Assembly (NCBI GenBank): GCA_947002045.1
Contig: CAMQJB010000010.1
Coordinates: forward strand, 1 to 54,461
DNA from: an uncultured Collinsella sp.
GTDB taxonomy: Bacteria > Actinomycetota > Coriobacteriia > Coriobacteriales > Coriobacteriaceae
Direction of reading: 5' to 3'
Length of the DNA stretch: 54,461 nt
In this document: positions 8,773 through 16,953 of the stretch, in pieces
Numbering within the stretch: the first letter of the stretch is position 1
Layout of the letters: the number at the start of each line of letters is the position of its first letter
Translations under genes and position numbers: made by a program
The notes under the pieces: model-generated
Told to the model about the DNA's origin: nothing
The model's input: the letters and a program-made list of their open reading frames with translations, nothing else
Databases searched by the model: none

Positions 8773-8816
8773 TAAAAAGAGAACGCGGGACGCCCGAATC
8801 GATCCGGACGCCCCGC
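8773..8816 (-). terminator. Terminator after pepP
   Basis: On the minus strand GCGGGGCGTCCG pairs with CGGGCGTCCCGC (two G-U pairs) across an 8-nt loop, then GTTCTCTTTTT. It separates pepP from efp. Confidence 0.7.
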
Positions 8817-8839
8817 CTCCAAAAACCCAAATGGATGGT

Positions 8840-9970
8840 TTAGCAATCGATAATATGCAGGTCGTGCGGGGTCTTGGTGAAGGGCTCGTAGCCGTTCTCG
8901 GTGACGACACCGTAGTCCTCCAGGCGCACGCCGCCCACACCGGGCAGGTAGACGCCGGGCTCCATGGTAATAACCGAGCCGACCTCAATGATGTTCTTGC
9001 TACGGTTGAAGTTGGGCAGCTCGTGGATGTCGATACCAACGCCGTGGCCCAGGCCATGGTTGTAGTAATCGCCATAACCGGCATCGCCGATGATCTTCTT
9101 GGAGAGCTTGAAGATGTCGTTGCCCTCGACGCCCGGATGGATGGCGGCGACGCATTCCTCGTGCGTGCGGCGCACGAGTGCGTACAGGTCGAGCTGCTCC
9201 TGCGTGGGCTCGCCCATCACGACGGTGCGTGTCATATCGGAGCGGTAATCACAGTAGCCCGCACCGTAATCCATAAGAACGAAATCGCCCTTCTCGATCA
9301 CGCGGTCGCTCGGCACGGCATGCGGGTTGGCGGTGTTGGGACCGCTCGCCACGATGGAGCCAAAGGCAAGGCTATCGGCGCCGTTGGCGAACATAAAGTT
9401 CTCGAGCTCGTTGCGAACCTGCTTCTCGGTCATACCAGACTTAATAAAGCCGAGCATGTGCTGGAAGGCGGCATCGGTGATCGACTGCGCATGGCGCATG
9501 AGCTCGATCTCCTCGGCGTCCTTGATGGCGCGCATCTTACGGATGTCGTCGTGCATCAGCGGCAACATGCAGGCAACGGAGCGGTCCTCCAGACCACGCT
9601 GAATACCCTGGTAGAAATTGATCTGCATGTCGTCCTCGACGGCGCAGACGCGGCACTTGTTGGCCGCAATCTTGCCAGCGACCCAACCGGGCATGGTTCC
9701 CTCGTCCATGTCGTAGACCCAGGGGCTGCCGGCGGGCGTGTTCTCCTCAAAGCTGTTGAGATAGCGCGAGTCGGTATGGAACAGGCACTGGTCAGCCGTA
9801 ATAAACGCCGCGTGAGGGAACTCGAAGGTGTAGTCGAAGACGCCCTTCACGCCCGTGAGCCAACGAAGATTTGCCTCGTCGCGCACCACGATAGCGTCGT
9901 AGCCGCGCTCGACCATCAGGGCACGGACACGTTCGATACGACCGGCAGGACCGGCAGCAAACTCAGACAT
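8840..9970 (-). CDS. pepP: Xaa-Pro peptidase (M24 family)
   Basis: Cytoplasmic dimetal aminopeptidase/dipeptidase that cleaves peptide bonds next to proline. The 376-residue product has a creatinase-like N-terminal domain (to about 140) and the pita-bread catalytic domain with all five metal ligands: Asp234, Asp245, His309, Glu337, Glu351 (in LMDYGAG, DMTRTV, GLGHGVG, MEPGVY, RLEDYG). The start has AAAGGA upstream. Its place before efp mirrors pepQ-efp-nusB in mycobacteria. PepP and PepQ activities cannot be separated from sequence alone. Confidence 0.92.
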   Translation of the reverse strand: MSEFAAGPAGRIERVRALMVERGYDAIVVRDEANLRWLTGVKGVFDYTFEFPHAAFITADQCLFHTDSRYLNSFEENTPAGSPWVYDMDEGTMPGWVAGKIAANKCRVCAVEDDMQINFYQGIQRGLEDRSVACMLPLMHDDIRKMRAIKDAEEIELMRHAQSITDAAFQHMLGFIKSGMTEKQVRNELENFMFANGADSLAFGSIVASGPNTANPHAVPSDRVIEKGDFVLMDYGAGYCDYRSDMTRTVVMGEPTQEQLDLYALVRRTHEECVAAIHPGVEGNDIFKLSKKIIGDAGYGDYYNHGLGHGVGIDIHELPNFNRSKNIIEVGSVITMEPGVYLPGVGGVRLEDYGVVTENGYEPFTKTPHDLHIIDC

Positions 9971-10002
9971 GCAGATTCCTTTCTTATTGTCTCTATAAAG
10001 AC

Positions 10003-10065
10003 GGGACGGGTCTCAACCGAACGTCAGAATCGCATGCGATCCGCAACCGATTGGAAACCCGTCCC
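10003..10065 (-). other. Hairpin leader between aroB-like gene and pepP
   Basis: GGGACGGGTTTC (10054-10065 on the minus strand) pairs with GAGACCCGTCCC (10003-10014) with one G-U pair. The 39-nt loop contains the palindrome ATCGCATGCGAT. GTCTTTATAG follows, a weak T-tract. It may be a large-loop terminator after the aroB-like gene or a structured pepP leader. Confidence 0.5.
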
Positions 10066-10101
10066 TCAACATGATACGAAAGACGATGGATGTCAATAAA
10101 A

Positions 10102-11211
10102 TTAGAGAAGTTCTTTGCGAGAAGCCAAATACGCCTGCGCATGGCGCTCGAGCACATTGTCGTCCACGGCGTTAAGACGAATGGCGCCAAGTGCCGCGGG
10201 CAGCGGCAGCATGCTGCGATTCGAGCGAGCGAACTGCTGCCTGCGGAACTCCTCGATAAACGCGGTGGGCTCCAGGTCGAAGGCAAGCTCCTCGATGCTA
10301 AAGTCCTCCAGGCAGTCATCGACCTCAAACACATAGTCGATATCAAAGTCGCAGGCATCATGTGCTAGGCGCGCCTCAAAGCGCATACCCTCGGAAAGGA
10401 GCTGGTATGCGGGGACGTGTGCCACGGCATCACCCAGGCAGGCGCGAAGGGTGCGCTCCCCCGTCTTGCCATAATCGAGCGCATGGCGGGCGCTCGGGTT
10501 CGTGGCCATCAGTACGTCCTTGCGGGCAGTCTGAGACCACTGAACGGCATTGACGAGCGCGACTTCCTCGCCAGCGAGAATCTCGGGGACGGTCTCGGTA
10601 AACTGATTCCAACGGGACTTGCTGCTCGAAAGCATGGTGCCAACAAGTACCGCATAACCGAGCTTGAGGTCCTCAGGGTCCGCTTCGCGAACAAGTTCGA
10701 GGTCACACACGACCAAGCCCGGCTCGGGACGGAACGCGATAGCGGGAAGCGCATTCGCCGACGAGGCGACGAGTGGCTTCATAGTCGTCGCGACCGTGAG
10801 CATGGCGTCGAACCTCGTCGGCAGCAAGGCGCACTCGGTGCGACCGCACCACTGATTGGCACACCAGCAAACGACCGAGCAGGTCGCCGTGTCGCCGACA
10901 GCGACAACGAGATCGTCGCAGGTAATGCCGTTAGCCGACAGGGCGCCAAAGACGGTATCGGCATCGGCCAGCGTAGCACCGGCAGGCGAAACCTCGAGGA
11001 CGAGCTGCGACACGGCAAAACCGGCGTCGACCAGCGCATGCTCGACAACCTCGCCAAAACGCTCGGATGTGGCGCTGTTCCAAACCACCATCGCGCGCTT
11101 AGGCTTGCCCACAGCCGAGGCAAACATGCGCGACAGCTCCTCGAACGCGCCCAATCCGACGCGGACATCGACACTGCGGTTTTGGAAATTGATAAGTTGA
11201 CGGCGAATCAT
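10102..11211 (-). CDS. Degenerate 3-dehydroquinate synthase-like protein
   Basis: A 369-residue protein in the aroB position whose blocks still line up with dehydroquinate synthase. Where AroB has the NAD motif GGGVxGDLxGF this has AVGDTATCSVV (104-114); the AEVIK metal ligand region reads KLGYAVLVG (183-191, Glu lost); the GHTFGHA and HGEAV histidines are replaced in ALDYGKTGERTLRACLGDAV (244-263). A lysine survives in TTMKPLVAS. All three expected zinc ligands thus appear lost, so normal dehydroquinate synthesis is unlikely. The ATG at 11211 overlaps the aroK stop by 4 nt. The frame is intact over its full length, arguing for a retained but different role rather than a plain pseudogene. Alignment was by eye. 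Confidence 0.7.
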   Translation of the reverse strand: MIRRQLINFQNRSVDVRVGLGAFEELSRMFASAVGKPKRAMVVWNSATSERFGEVVEHALVDAGFAVSQLVLEVSPAGATLADADTVFGALSANGITCDDLVVAVGDTATCSVVCWCANQWCGRTECALLPTRFDAMLTVATTMKPLVASSANALPAIAFRPEPGLVVCDLELVREADPEDLKLGYAVLVGTMLSSSKSRWNQFTETVPEILAGEEVALVNAVQWSQTARKDVLMATNPSARHALDYGKTGERTLRACLGDAVAHVPAYQLLSEGMRFEARLAHDACDFDIDYVFEVDDCLEDFSIEELAFDLEPTAFIEEFRRQQFARSNRSMLPLPAALGAIRLNAVDDNVLERHAQAYLASRKELL

Positions 11212-11741
11212 AGCAGTCCACGCTCCAAAAGCATCTCGGCACAAAGGTAGGAAACGTCCTCGAAGGACTTGTTGCGAATATCAAGGGTAATATCGGCGGC
11301 CTGGCGATACAGCGGACGGCGATGCTCAAACAGGCGCGCCGCGTGCTCGGGCGAGCGGAAATCGGGACGCGTGTCGGAGCGGCGGATCTGGCGCATCGAA
11401 TCCTCAAAATCGCCCTCGAGGTACACACAGGTACCCATCTGGTGCATGAGCTCGATATTGACCGGCGTCTCGACAATGCCGCCACCGCACGAAACCAGCA
11501 AGCTGCGCTCGCTTTGGAGCGAACGGAGCGCCGAGGTTTCGAGCTCGCGAAAGCGCTCCTCGCCCTCGGTTTCAAAAATCTCGGTTACCGATTTGCCGCA
11601 ACGGCGCACGACAAGGCGGTCGGTATCAATAAACCGACGCTTGAACATCGTGCCCACGTTGCGTGCAAGCGTCGATTTGCCCGCACCCAAAAACCCGATA
11701 AAGAAGATATGGTCGCAGCCGTGCTTGGTGTGCTGGGACAT
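11208..11741 (-). CDS. aroK: Shikimate kinase
   Basis: Phosphorylates shikimate with ATP in aromatic amino acid synthesis. The 177-residue product keeps every key motif: P-loop GFLGAGKS (16-23), the Mg/shikimate pair DTD (39-41), ERFRELE with the substrate arginine (Arg65), CGGG (85-88) and the lid/C-terminal RRPLY. It lies 8 nt after the yqeG-like gene and overlaps the degenerate aroB by 4 nt. With aroB damaged and aroC, aroE and aroQ absent from the cluster, its substrate supply is uncertain. Confidence 0.93.
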   Translation of the reverse strand: MSQHTKHGCDHIFFIGFLGAGKSTLARNVGTMFKRRFIDTDRLVVRRCGKSVTEIFETEGEERFRELETSALRSLQSERSLLVSCGGGIVETPVNIELMHQMGTCVYLEGDFEDSMRQIRRSDTRPDFRSPEHAARLFEHRRPLYRQAADITLDIRNKSFEDVSYLCAEMLLERGLL

Positions 11742-11749
11742 GACGAAAC

Positions 11750-12247
11750 CTATTCCTCGCAGGGAAGGTCGCGCAGGGCCCGGCGCTCAAAGATACGGAA
11801 GATCTGCGTATACCACAGGTCCTGAGTTGCCTGTGGCTTTACCAAGATCGTGTCGACGCCGGCAAAGTTACCGCTCCACACGTCCGTGTACAGCTGGTCA
11901 CCGATCAGCACAGCCTCATCGGCCGTGGCGCCCAAGCGCTTAAGACCGGCCTTGAGAGCAAACGGTGCAGGCTTCATGGCATGGCTGATGGCCTCGAGCC
12001 CCAACTCACGAGCCGAAGCCATGACCTGGTCGCGATGCCAGTTGTTGGACACCATGCACAGCTTAAAGCCCTTGGCATGGGCGGCGTCGAGCCAGGCCGA
12101 GACGGCAGCGGGGACCTGCTCGGTATCACGCGGCACCAGGGTGTTATCGCGGTCGAGCAAAATGGCGCGCTTGCCGTCGGCCCACAGGGTATCAAGGTCG
12201 ATGCGGTCGACCGAGGCAACATATCGTTTGGGGCTGAAAATCCTCAT
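11750..12247 (-). CDS. YqeG family HAD phosphatase
   Basis: HAD-superfamily hydrolase, 165 residues. The catalytic motif LLDRDNTLVP puts Asp32 and Asp34 in place; motif II MVSNN, the lysine motif MKPAP and GDQLYTD follow in order. YqeG proteins in Firmicutes lie beside ribosome-assembly GTPase and aro genes, and mitochondrial relatives dephosphorylate phosphatidylglycerophosphate, but the substrate here is unknown. The ATG at 12247 starts 2 nt after the mltG stop; the TTG four codons earlier is less likely. Confidence 0.85.
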   Translation of the reverse strand: MRIFSPKRYVASVDRIDLDTLWADGKRAILLDRDNTLVPRDTEQVPAAVSAWLDAAHAKGFKLCMVSNNWHRDQVMASARELGLEAISHAMKPAPFALKAGLKRLGATADEAVLIGDQLYTDVWSGNFAGVDTILVKPQATQDLWYTQIFRIFERRALRDLPCEE

Positions 12248-12249
12248 GT

Positions 12250-13671
12250 TTAATTCCAAGACTGTTGGTGCTCTTCGTAGGTCTGAGAGAAATACTCCTC
12301 GTCCTGCGTAATGTAGAAATACAGGTCATCGGAGTCGGTGGGCTCAAGGGTTGCCTTGAGCGCCTCGAGTGACGGAGAGCAGATGGGCGTGGGCGGCAGG
12401 CCCTCGTGCTTATAGGTGTTATACGGGCTATCGCTCTGCAGGTCGTCGGCGGTAACCTCGCCGCCGGTGACATACATCATGGTCGCATCGCTATTGAGGT
12501 AGCGCAGACCATCGAGCTTGCCGGCAAGACGGTTGTAGAACACCGAGGCGACATGCGCGCGCTGCTCGGCGTTGAGGCCTTCGCGCTCAACGATGGAAGC
12601 GAGATTGATGATGTCGTAATCAGACATCTCCACGCCGTAGCGCTCCTTGATTTTGGCCTCGCAACCGGCAAAATCGAGCGACTTGTACTCGGTGTTGAAT
12701 TGATCGAGCATGGCACGAATCACATCATCGGCGCTCGGTTTCTTACCCAACGAATAGGTCTTGGGGAATAGGAAGCCCTCGAGCGAATCGTTTGCAGCGC
12801 CCTCAAGGAAGCTATAGTCCTTCACATAGTTGGAGGCCTTTGCCTGATTGAGGAAGTCTTCCTTGGAGATACTGTCGTATGCCTTGGCCACGCGATCGGC
12901 GACCTGGTCAACCGTCAGGCCCTCTGGAATAGTCAGTGCATCGGAGCCCGCATTGGGGCCCTCCATGAGCTGCTGAACGACTTTGGTCGCGTCCATGAGC
13001 GTGGTGAACGAGTAGGTGCCGGGCTTGAGCGACATGTCGGCGTTGAGCTTTTTGACCGCCGCGTAATAATCCTTGGGATTTTCGACGATATGGTTCTCGG
13101 AGAGAATCGAAGCGATGCTGTCACCCGAGGCACCATCGGGAATAGTGATAGTAACCTGCTGGCCAGCAGTGACTTTCGTATCCTCACCAGCAAAAAAGCC
13201 CTTGACAGCTGGCACGACAAAGAAAACGATCGCGACAAGCGCAAGCACGGCGACGACGCCACCGATAATCATAGGCACCGGGGAGCTTTTCTTTTGGGCA
13301 CCACGGCGAGCGCGCGTGTTATAGCTCGAGCGCGTGGCCGGAGCAACGCCGTGCGAGCCATGAGTATGATGTGCGTGGGAGCGTGATTGCGGTGCCTGTC
13401 CCTCCGTGCGCTGGGCAGGAGCCTGCTGCTTAAAGCGAGAACCGCCCGCGGGCTGGGCTGTATGGGCAGCAGACTGCTGAGCAGGACGACGAACAGGTTG
13501 CTGGCCTGGACGCTGAGTGGGCTGAGTGGGGCGAGAAGAGGGCTGCGCCGAACGTGCGGCGGGTTGGGCCGCGCGCTGAGTCGGTTGCGTCGGACGCTGA
13601 CCGGACGATACAGGGCGTGGCGCAGGCTGTCGTGTACGATTCGGCTGGCGCGGATCGAAAGCGCTAGACAT
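12250..13671 (-). CDS. mltG: Endolytic murein transglycosylase MltG
   Basis: Membrane-anchored lytic transglycosylase that cuts nascent glycan strands and sets their length. Of 473 residues the first 130 are a cytoplasmic, low-complexity Gln/Pro/Arg/Ser/Ala region with repeated QPTQ/RPAQ units; a membrane helix covers 134-154; a LysM-like subdomain and the YceG catalytic domain follow outside the cell. The catalytic glutamate is Glu362 in LASIVERE. GAGGAGG precedes the ATG, which overlaps ruvX by 8 nt. The ruvX-mltG pair is standard for Actinobacteria; the long tail is the unusual part. Confidence 0.94.
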   Translation of the reverse strand: MSSAFDPRQPNRTRQPAPRPVSSGQRPTQPTQRAAQPAARSAQPSSRPTQPTQRPGQQPVRRPAQQSAAHTAQPAGGSRFKQQAPAQRTEGQAPQSRSHAHHTHGSHGVAPATRSSYNTRARRGAQKKSSPVPMIIGGVVAVLALVAIVFFVVPAVKGFFAGEDTKVTAGQQVTITIPDGASGDSIASILSENHIVENPKDYYAAVKKLNADMSLKPGTYSFTTLMDATKVVQQLMEGPNAGSDALTIPEGLTVDQVADRVAKAYDSISKEDFLNQAKASNYVKDYSFLEGAANDSLEGFLFPKTYSLGKKPSADDVIRAMLDQFNTEYKSLDFAGCEAKIKERYGVEMSDYDIINLASIVEREGLNAEQRAHVASVFYNRLAGKLDGLRYLNSDATMMYVTGGEVTADDLQSDSPYNTYKHEGLPPTPICSPSLEALKATLEPTDSDDLYFYITQDEEYFSQTYEEHQQSWN

Positions 13672-14092
13672 GCGAAACCTCCTCGTTTTTGCGATCGAGC
13701 CACGTCTGCAAGAACAGGCTGGCGGCGATCATGTCGATCTTGCCCCTCATCTGCTTTTCGTTGAGTCCCTGCTCGCGCAGGATACGCTTGGCCTCTTGCG
13801 AGGACAGGCGCTCGTCCTCAAACTCCAGCGGAAGATCGAGCTCGTCGGCGATCTTTTGCGCTATGGCGGCAACGCGCTCGGCCTGGGGGCCAGGCTCGCC
13901 GGCCATGGTCAGGGGACGCCCGCTTACCAAGATGTCGGGCTCATAGTCCTCGACCAGGTAACGGAACGTCTTGGCCATACCGGTAACCTCAGCGGCCGGA
14001 AGCACCTTGACGGGCATCGCCATCTTGCCATCACGGCTCGAGACGGCGATGCCGATCCTGGTCTCCCCTATGTCCAGCGCGAGCGCGACCAC
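13664..14092 (-). CDS. ruvX: RuvX/YqgF family pre-16S rRNA nuclease
   Basis: RNase H-fold protein of 142 residues thought to trim the 5' end of 16S rRNA and once proposed as a Holliday junction resolvase. It shows the N-terminal LALDIGETRIGIAVS motif with the first catalytic Asp, the central DILVSGRPL segment, and EDERLSSQEA near the second acidic site. The start is a GTG at 14092 (no nearby ATG), 9 nt after the alaS stop, so it is probably translated from the alaS transcript. Confidence 0.93.
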   Translation of the reverse strand: MVALALDIGETRIGIAVSSRDGKMAMPVKVLPAAEVTGMAKTFRYLVEDYEPDILVSGRPLTMAGEPGPQAERVAAIAQKIADELDLPLEFEDERLSSQEAKRILREQGLNEKQMRGKIDMIAASLFLQTWLDRKNEEVSHV

Positions 14093-14101
14093 AGCGACTA
14101 C

Positions 14102-16759
14102 TTAGGCGCCGAGCGCGGTCTTGGCGGCCGCGAGGGCATCGGCGATACCGGCAGCGTTCTTGCCACCGGCCTGGGCCATGTTGGGACGGCCGCCACCGCG
14201 ACCATCGACCAGACCCGCGATCTGCTTGATCACGTTGCCGGCGTGGAAACCGGCCTTCACGGCGTCATCGGAGCCGGCGGCGAGCAGGGCCGGGGTGCCC
14301 TTCTCGGTCACGCTGGCAACAACACAGGCAACGGGACCGGCGACCTTCTGGTGCACGGTATCCCAAACGTTGCGCAGGTCGGCGGCCTCAAGGCCCTGGA
14401 GCTCAGCGACGACGAGCTTATAGCCGTCGAGCTCGACGGCACCCTCGATGGCGCTGGAGATAGCGTCGGAGGAGCCACCGGTCAGCGCCTTCTTGAGCTT
14501 GTTAGACGTCTCGCGCAGCTCGGCCTGCAGGTTCTCCACACGAGCGGGAACCTCGTCAACGCGGCACTTGAGCGCAGCGGCAGCGGCGTCAACGAGTGCC
14601 AGGCGGTCGGCCATGTAGTCGAGGGCGCCCTTAGAGGTAACGGCCTCGATACGGCGGACGTTCGAGCCCGTGGAGGACTCGGAGATAATCTTGAATAGGC
14701 CGATCTCGGCAGTGTTGGCAGCATGCGTACCACCGCAGAGCTCGCGGGAGAACGGCTGGTCCTCGGCGCCCACGGAAACGACGCGGACGACGTCGCCATA
14801 CTTCTCGCCAAACAGGGCGACGGCGCCGGCGGCCTTGGCCTCGTCGATGCCCATGACGCGGGTCACGACCGGCTTAGATGCAAAGATCTGCTGGTTGACC
14901 AGGTCCTCAACAGCCTTGAGCTGCTCGGAGGACAGGGCCTCAAAGTGCGTGAAGTCAAAGCGCAGGTGCTCGGGCGTCACCAGCGAGCCGGCCTGAGAGA
15001 CATGCTCGCCCAGGACGTGCTTAAGCGCGGCGTCAAGCAGGTGGGTGGCGGTGTGGTTACGGCGCAGGAAGCCACGGCGCTCGGCGTCGAGCGCGGCGGT
15101 CACGGTAGCACCGACGGTCAGCGTGCCCTCGGCGGCGTGCGCAACGTGGGCATACAGGCCGTTGTGGTTCTTGGTATCGGAAACGGTCAGCGAAACGCCC
15201 TCGGCGGAAAGCTCGCCGGCGTCACCCTGCTGGCCGCCCATCTCGGCATAGAACGGGGTGCGGTCGAGCACGACCTCAACATCATCGCCCGCGGCAGCGG
15301 ACTCGACGGACTCGCCGTTGCGCACGATGGCGACAACCTTGGCGCCCTCGATCACATCGTTGTCATAGCCGTCGAACTCGGTCGCAGCGACCTTGTCCGA
15401 AAGCTCGACCCACACGTCGTTGAAGCTGCCCCAGGCGTCGCCCTTGGCATTGGCGCGAGCACGGGCCTTCTGGTCCTCCATGCAAGCGGTAAAGCCGTCC
15501 ATGTCGACGTCGTGGCCGGCGGTGCCGGCAATCTCGACGGTCAGGTCGATGGGGAAACCAAAGGTATCGTGCAGCTTAAAGGCGACATCGCCCGGAAGTA
15601 CGGCGCCCTCGGCGAGCGCGGCCAAGGCCTCGTCCAGGTAGACGCGGCCGTTGTCGAGCGTCGTGGAGAAGCGCTCCTCCTCGGAGGCGACGATACCCTT
15701 AACGAGCGCGACGTTCTTGAGCAGCTCGGGATAGGCCTCGCCCATCTGAGCGTTGACCTCGTCGATGAACTTGGTCAGGAAGGCGCCCTCGATGCCCAGC
15801 AGGCGACCGTGGAACACGGCACGGCGGAGCAGGCGGCGAAGGACGTACTCGCGACCCTCGTTACCGGGCAGGATGCCGTCAGAGATCATGAAGTCGACGG
15901 CACGGGAGTGGTCGGCGATGATGCGCAGGGAGCGGCTGGCACCGGAGTAATCGTCGGCGTCATAGGTCTTGCCGCTGATCTCCTCGCCCAGCTTGATGAG
16001 GTGCTGCATCAAATCGCCGTCGTAGTTGGCGGTCTTGTGCTGCATGATGGCGGCCATGCGCTCCAGGCCCATGCCCGTATCGAGGTTGCGGTGCGGCAGC
16101 TCCGGCATGGAGCCGTCCTCCTGGCGGTCGTACTGGGTAAACACGAGGTTCCAGAACTCAAGGAAGCGGTCGCAGTCGCAGCCGGGCTTGCAGTCGGGGC
16201 TGCCGCAACCGACCTCCTCGCCCATGTCAAAGTAGATCTCGGAGCAAGGACCGCAGGGGCCGGTGGGGCCGGCGGCCCAGAAGTTGTCGTTCTCGCCCAG
16301 GCGGGAGATGTGATCCTCGGCAACGCCCAGAGAGCGCCACACGTCATGAGTCTCGTCGTCCTCGGTAAAGACGGTAAAGTACAGGCGGTCGAGCGGCAGC
16401 TTGAACTCCTTGGTGATGAGCTCGAAGGCCCAAGCGCAAGCCTGCTGCTTGGAGACGCCGCCAAAGGAGAAGTCACCGAGCATCTCGAAGAACGACAGGT
16501 GACGGCCGTCCTCGCCGATGCAGTCGATGTCGTTGGTGCGGACACACTTCTGGCAGGAGATCGCGCCGATCTCCTTCATGGTCTTCTTGCCCTGGTAGTA
16601 CTCCTTAAACTGGTTCATGCCGGCGTTGGCAAGCAGCAGCGAGGGGTCGTCGGGAACAAGGGACGAAGAAGGATAGAGCTTAAGACCGCGCTCCTCAAAG
16701 AAGTTGAGGAACTTGGAGCGGATCTCGGCCGTAGTCATTGACGGGTAGTCAGCACTCAT
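14102..16759 (-). CDS. alaS: Alanyl-tRNA synthetase
   Basis: Charges tRNA-Ala and edits mischarged Ser and Gly. The 885-residue product is full length: class II catalytic core at the N-terminus (AEIRSKFLNFF, PSSSLVPDDPSLLLANAGMNQFK), editing domain with the zinc residues HTATH and CGGTH, and the C-terminal DHHA1 domain with the final GGGRPNMAQAGG. The ATG at 16759 has GAGGAG upstream; a 39-residue extension is unsupported. A promoter is visible just upstream. No T-box or other long leader is present. Confidence 0.97.
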   Translation of the reverse strand: MSADYPSMTTAEIRSKFLNFFEERGLKLYPSSSLVPDDPSLLLANAGMNQFKEYYQGKKTMKEIGAISCQKCVRTNDIDCIGEDGRHLSFFEMLGDFSFGGVSKQQACAWAFELITKEFKLPLDRLYFTVFTEDDETHDVWRSLGVAEDHISRLGENDNFWAAGPTGPCGPCSEIYFDMGEEVGCGSPDCKPGCDCDRFLEFWNLVFTQYDRQEDGSMPELPHRNLDTGMGLERMAAIMQHKTANYDGDLMQHLIKLGEEISGKTYDADDYSGASRSLRIIADHSRAVDFMISDGILPGNEGREYVLRRLLRRAVFHGRLLGIEGAFLTKFIDEVNAQMGEAYPELLKNVALVKGIVASEEERFSTTLDNGRVYLDEALAALAEGAVLPGDVAFKLHDTFGFPIDLTVEIAGTAGHDVDMDGFTACMEDQKARARANAKGDAWGSFNDVWVELSDKVAATEFDGYDNDVIEGAKVVAIVRNGESVESAAAGDDVEVVLDRTPFYAEMGGQQGDAGELSAEGVSLTVSDTKNHNGLYAHVAHAAEGTLTVGATVTAALDAERRGFLRRNHTATHLLDAALKHVLGEHVSQAGSLVTPEHLRFDFTHFEALSSEQLKAVEDLVNQQIFASKPVVTRVMGIDEAKAAGAVALFGEKYGDVVRVVSVGAEDQPFSRELCGGTHAANTAEIGLFKIISESSTGSNVRRIEAVTSKGALDYMADRLALVDAAAAALKCRVDEVPARVENLQAELRETSNKLKKALTGGSSDAISSAIEGAVELDGYKLVVAELQGLEAADLRNVWDTVHQKVAGPVACVVASVTEKGTPALLAAGSDDAVKAGFHAGNVIKQIAGLVDGRGGGRPNMAQAGGKNAAGIADALAAAKTALGA

Positions 16760-16805
16760 AGAGGGAATCTCCTCGGTTTCACATCGAAACAGTTCAAACG
16801 TAACG

Positions 16806-16833
16806 ATATTACCATCCCGCCGCGCAAGTGCAA
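16806..16833 (-). promoter_or_regulatory. alaS promoter
   Basis: On the minus strand TTGCAC (16833-16828) is followed after 16 nt by TAATAT (16811-16806), about 47 nt before the alaS ATG. The -35 overlaps the T-tract of the preceding terminator. Confidence 0.6.
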
Positions 16834-16861
16834 AAAAGAGGGCCGACATAAAGCCGACCCT
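16832..16861 (-). terminator. Minus-strand terminator upstream of alaS
   Basis: AGGGTCGGC pairs with GTCGGCCCT (two G-U pairs) across TTTAT, then CTCTTTTTT. The only minus-strand transcript that could reach it is the sigma-factor/AI-2E operon ending at 17200, which would then run antisense to the small gene at 16954-17193. Confidence 0.75.
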
Positions 16862-16915
16862 ACAGCGAAAGTGCACGTTATTTAGGAGTATGCGATGCTT
16901 TGAAAAAGGCTACTG

Positions 16916-16921
16916 TATAAT
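16916..16921 (+). promoter_or_regulatory. Candidate -10 box of the small membrane gene
   Basis: Perfect TATAAT 32 nt before the start of the small gene, in an A+T-rich patch; the -35 region is poor. Confidence 0.45.
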
Positions 16922-16953
16922 TACATATAAGATTCACCCGGAAGGAGCGATCG

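Noticed and set aside
14723..16741. A 672-codon open frame antisense to alaS
   Set aside because: Same type of antisense shadow; alaS is complete and unmistakable on the other strand.
16832..16861. Hairpin before alaS as an alaS attenuator
   Set aside because: A good alaS promoter (TTGCAC-N16-TAATAT) lies downstream of it, so the hairpin is not in the alaS transcript, and no T-box motif is present.
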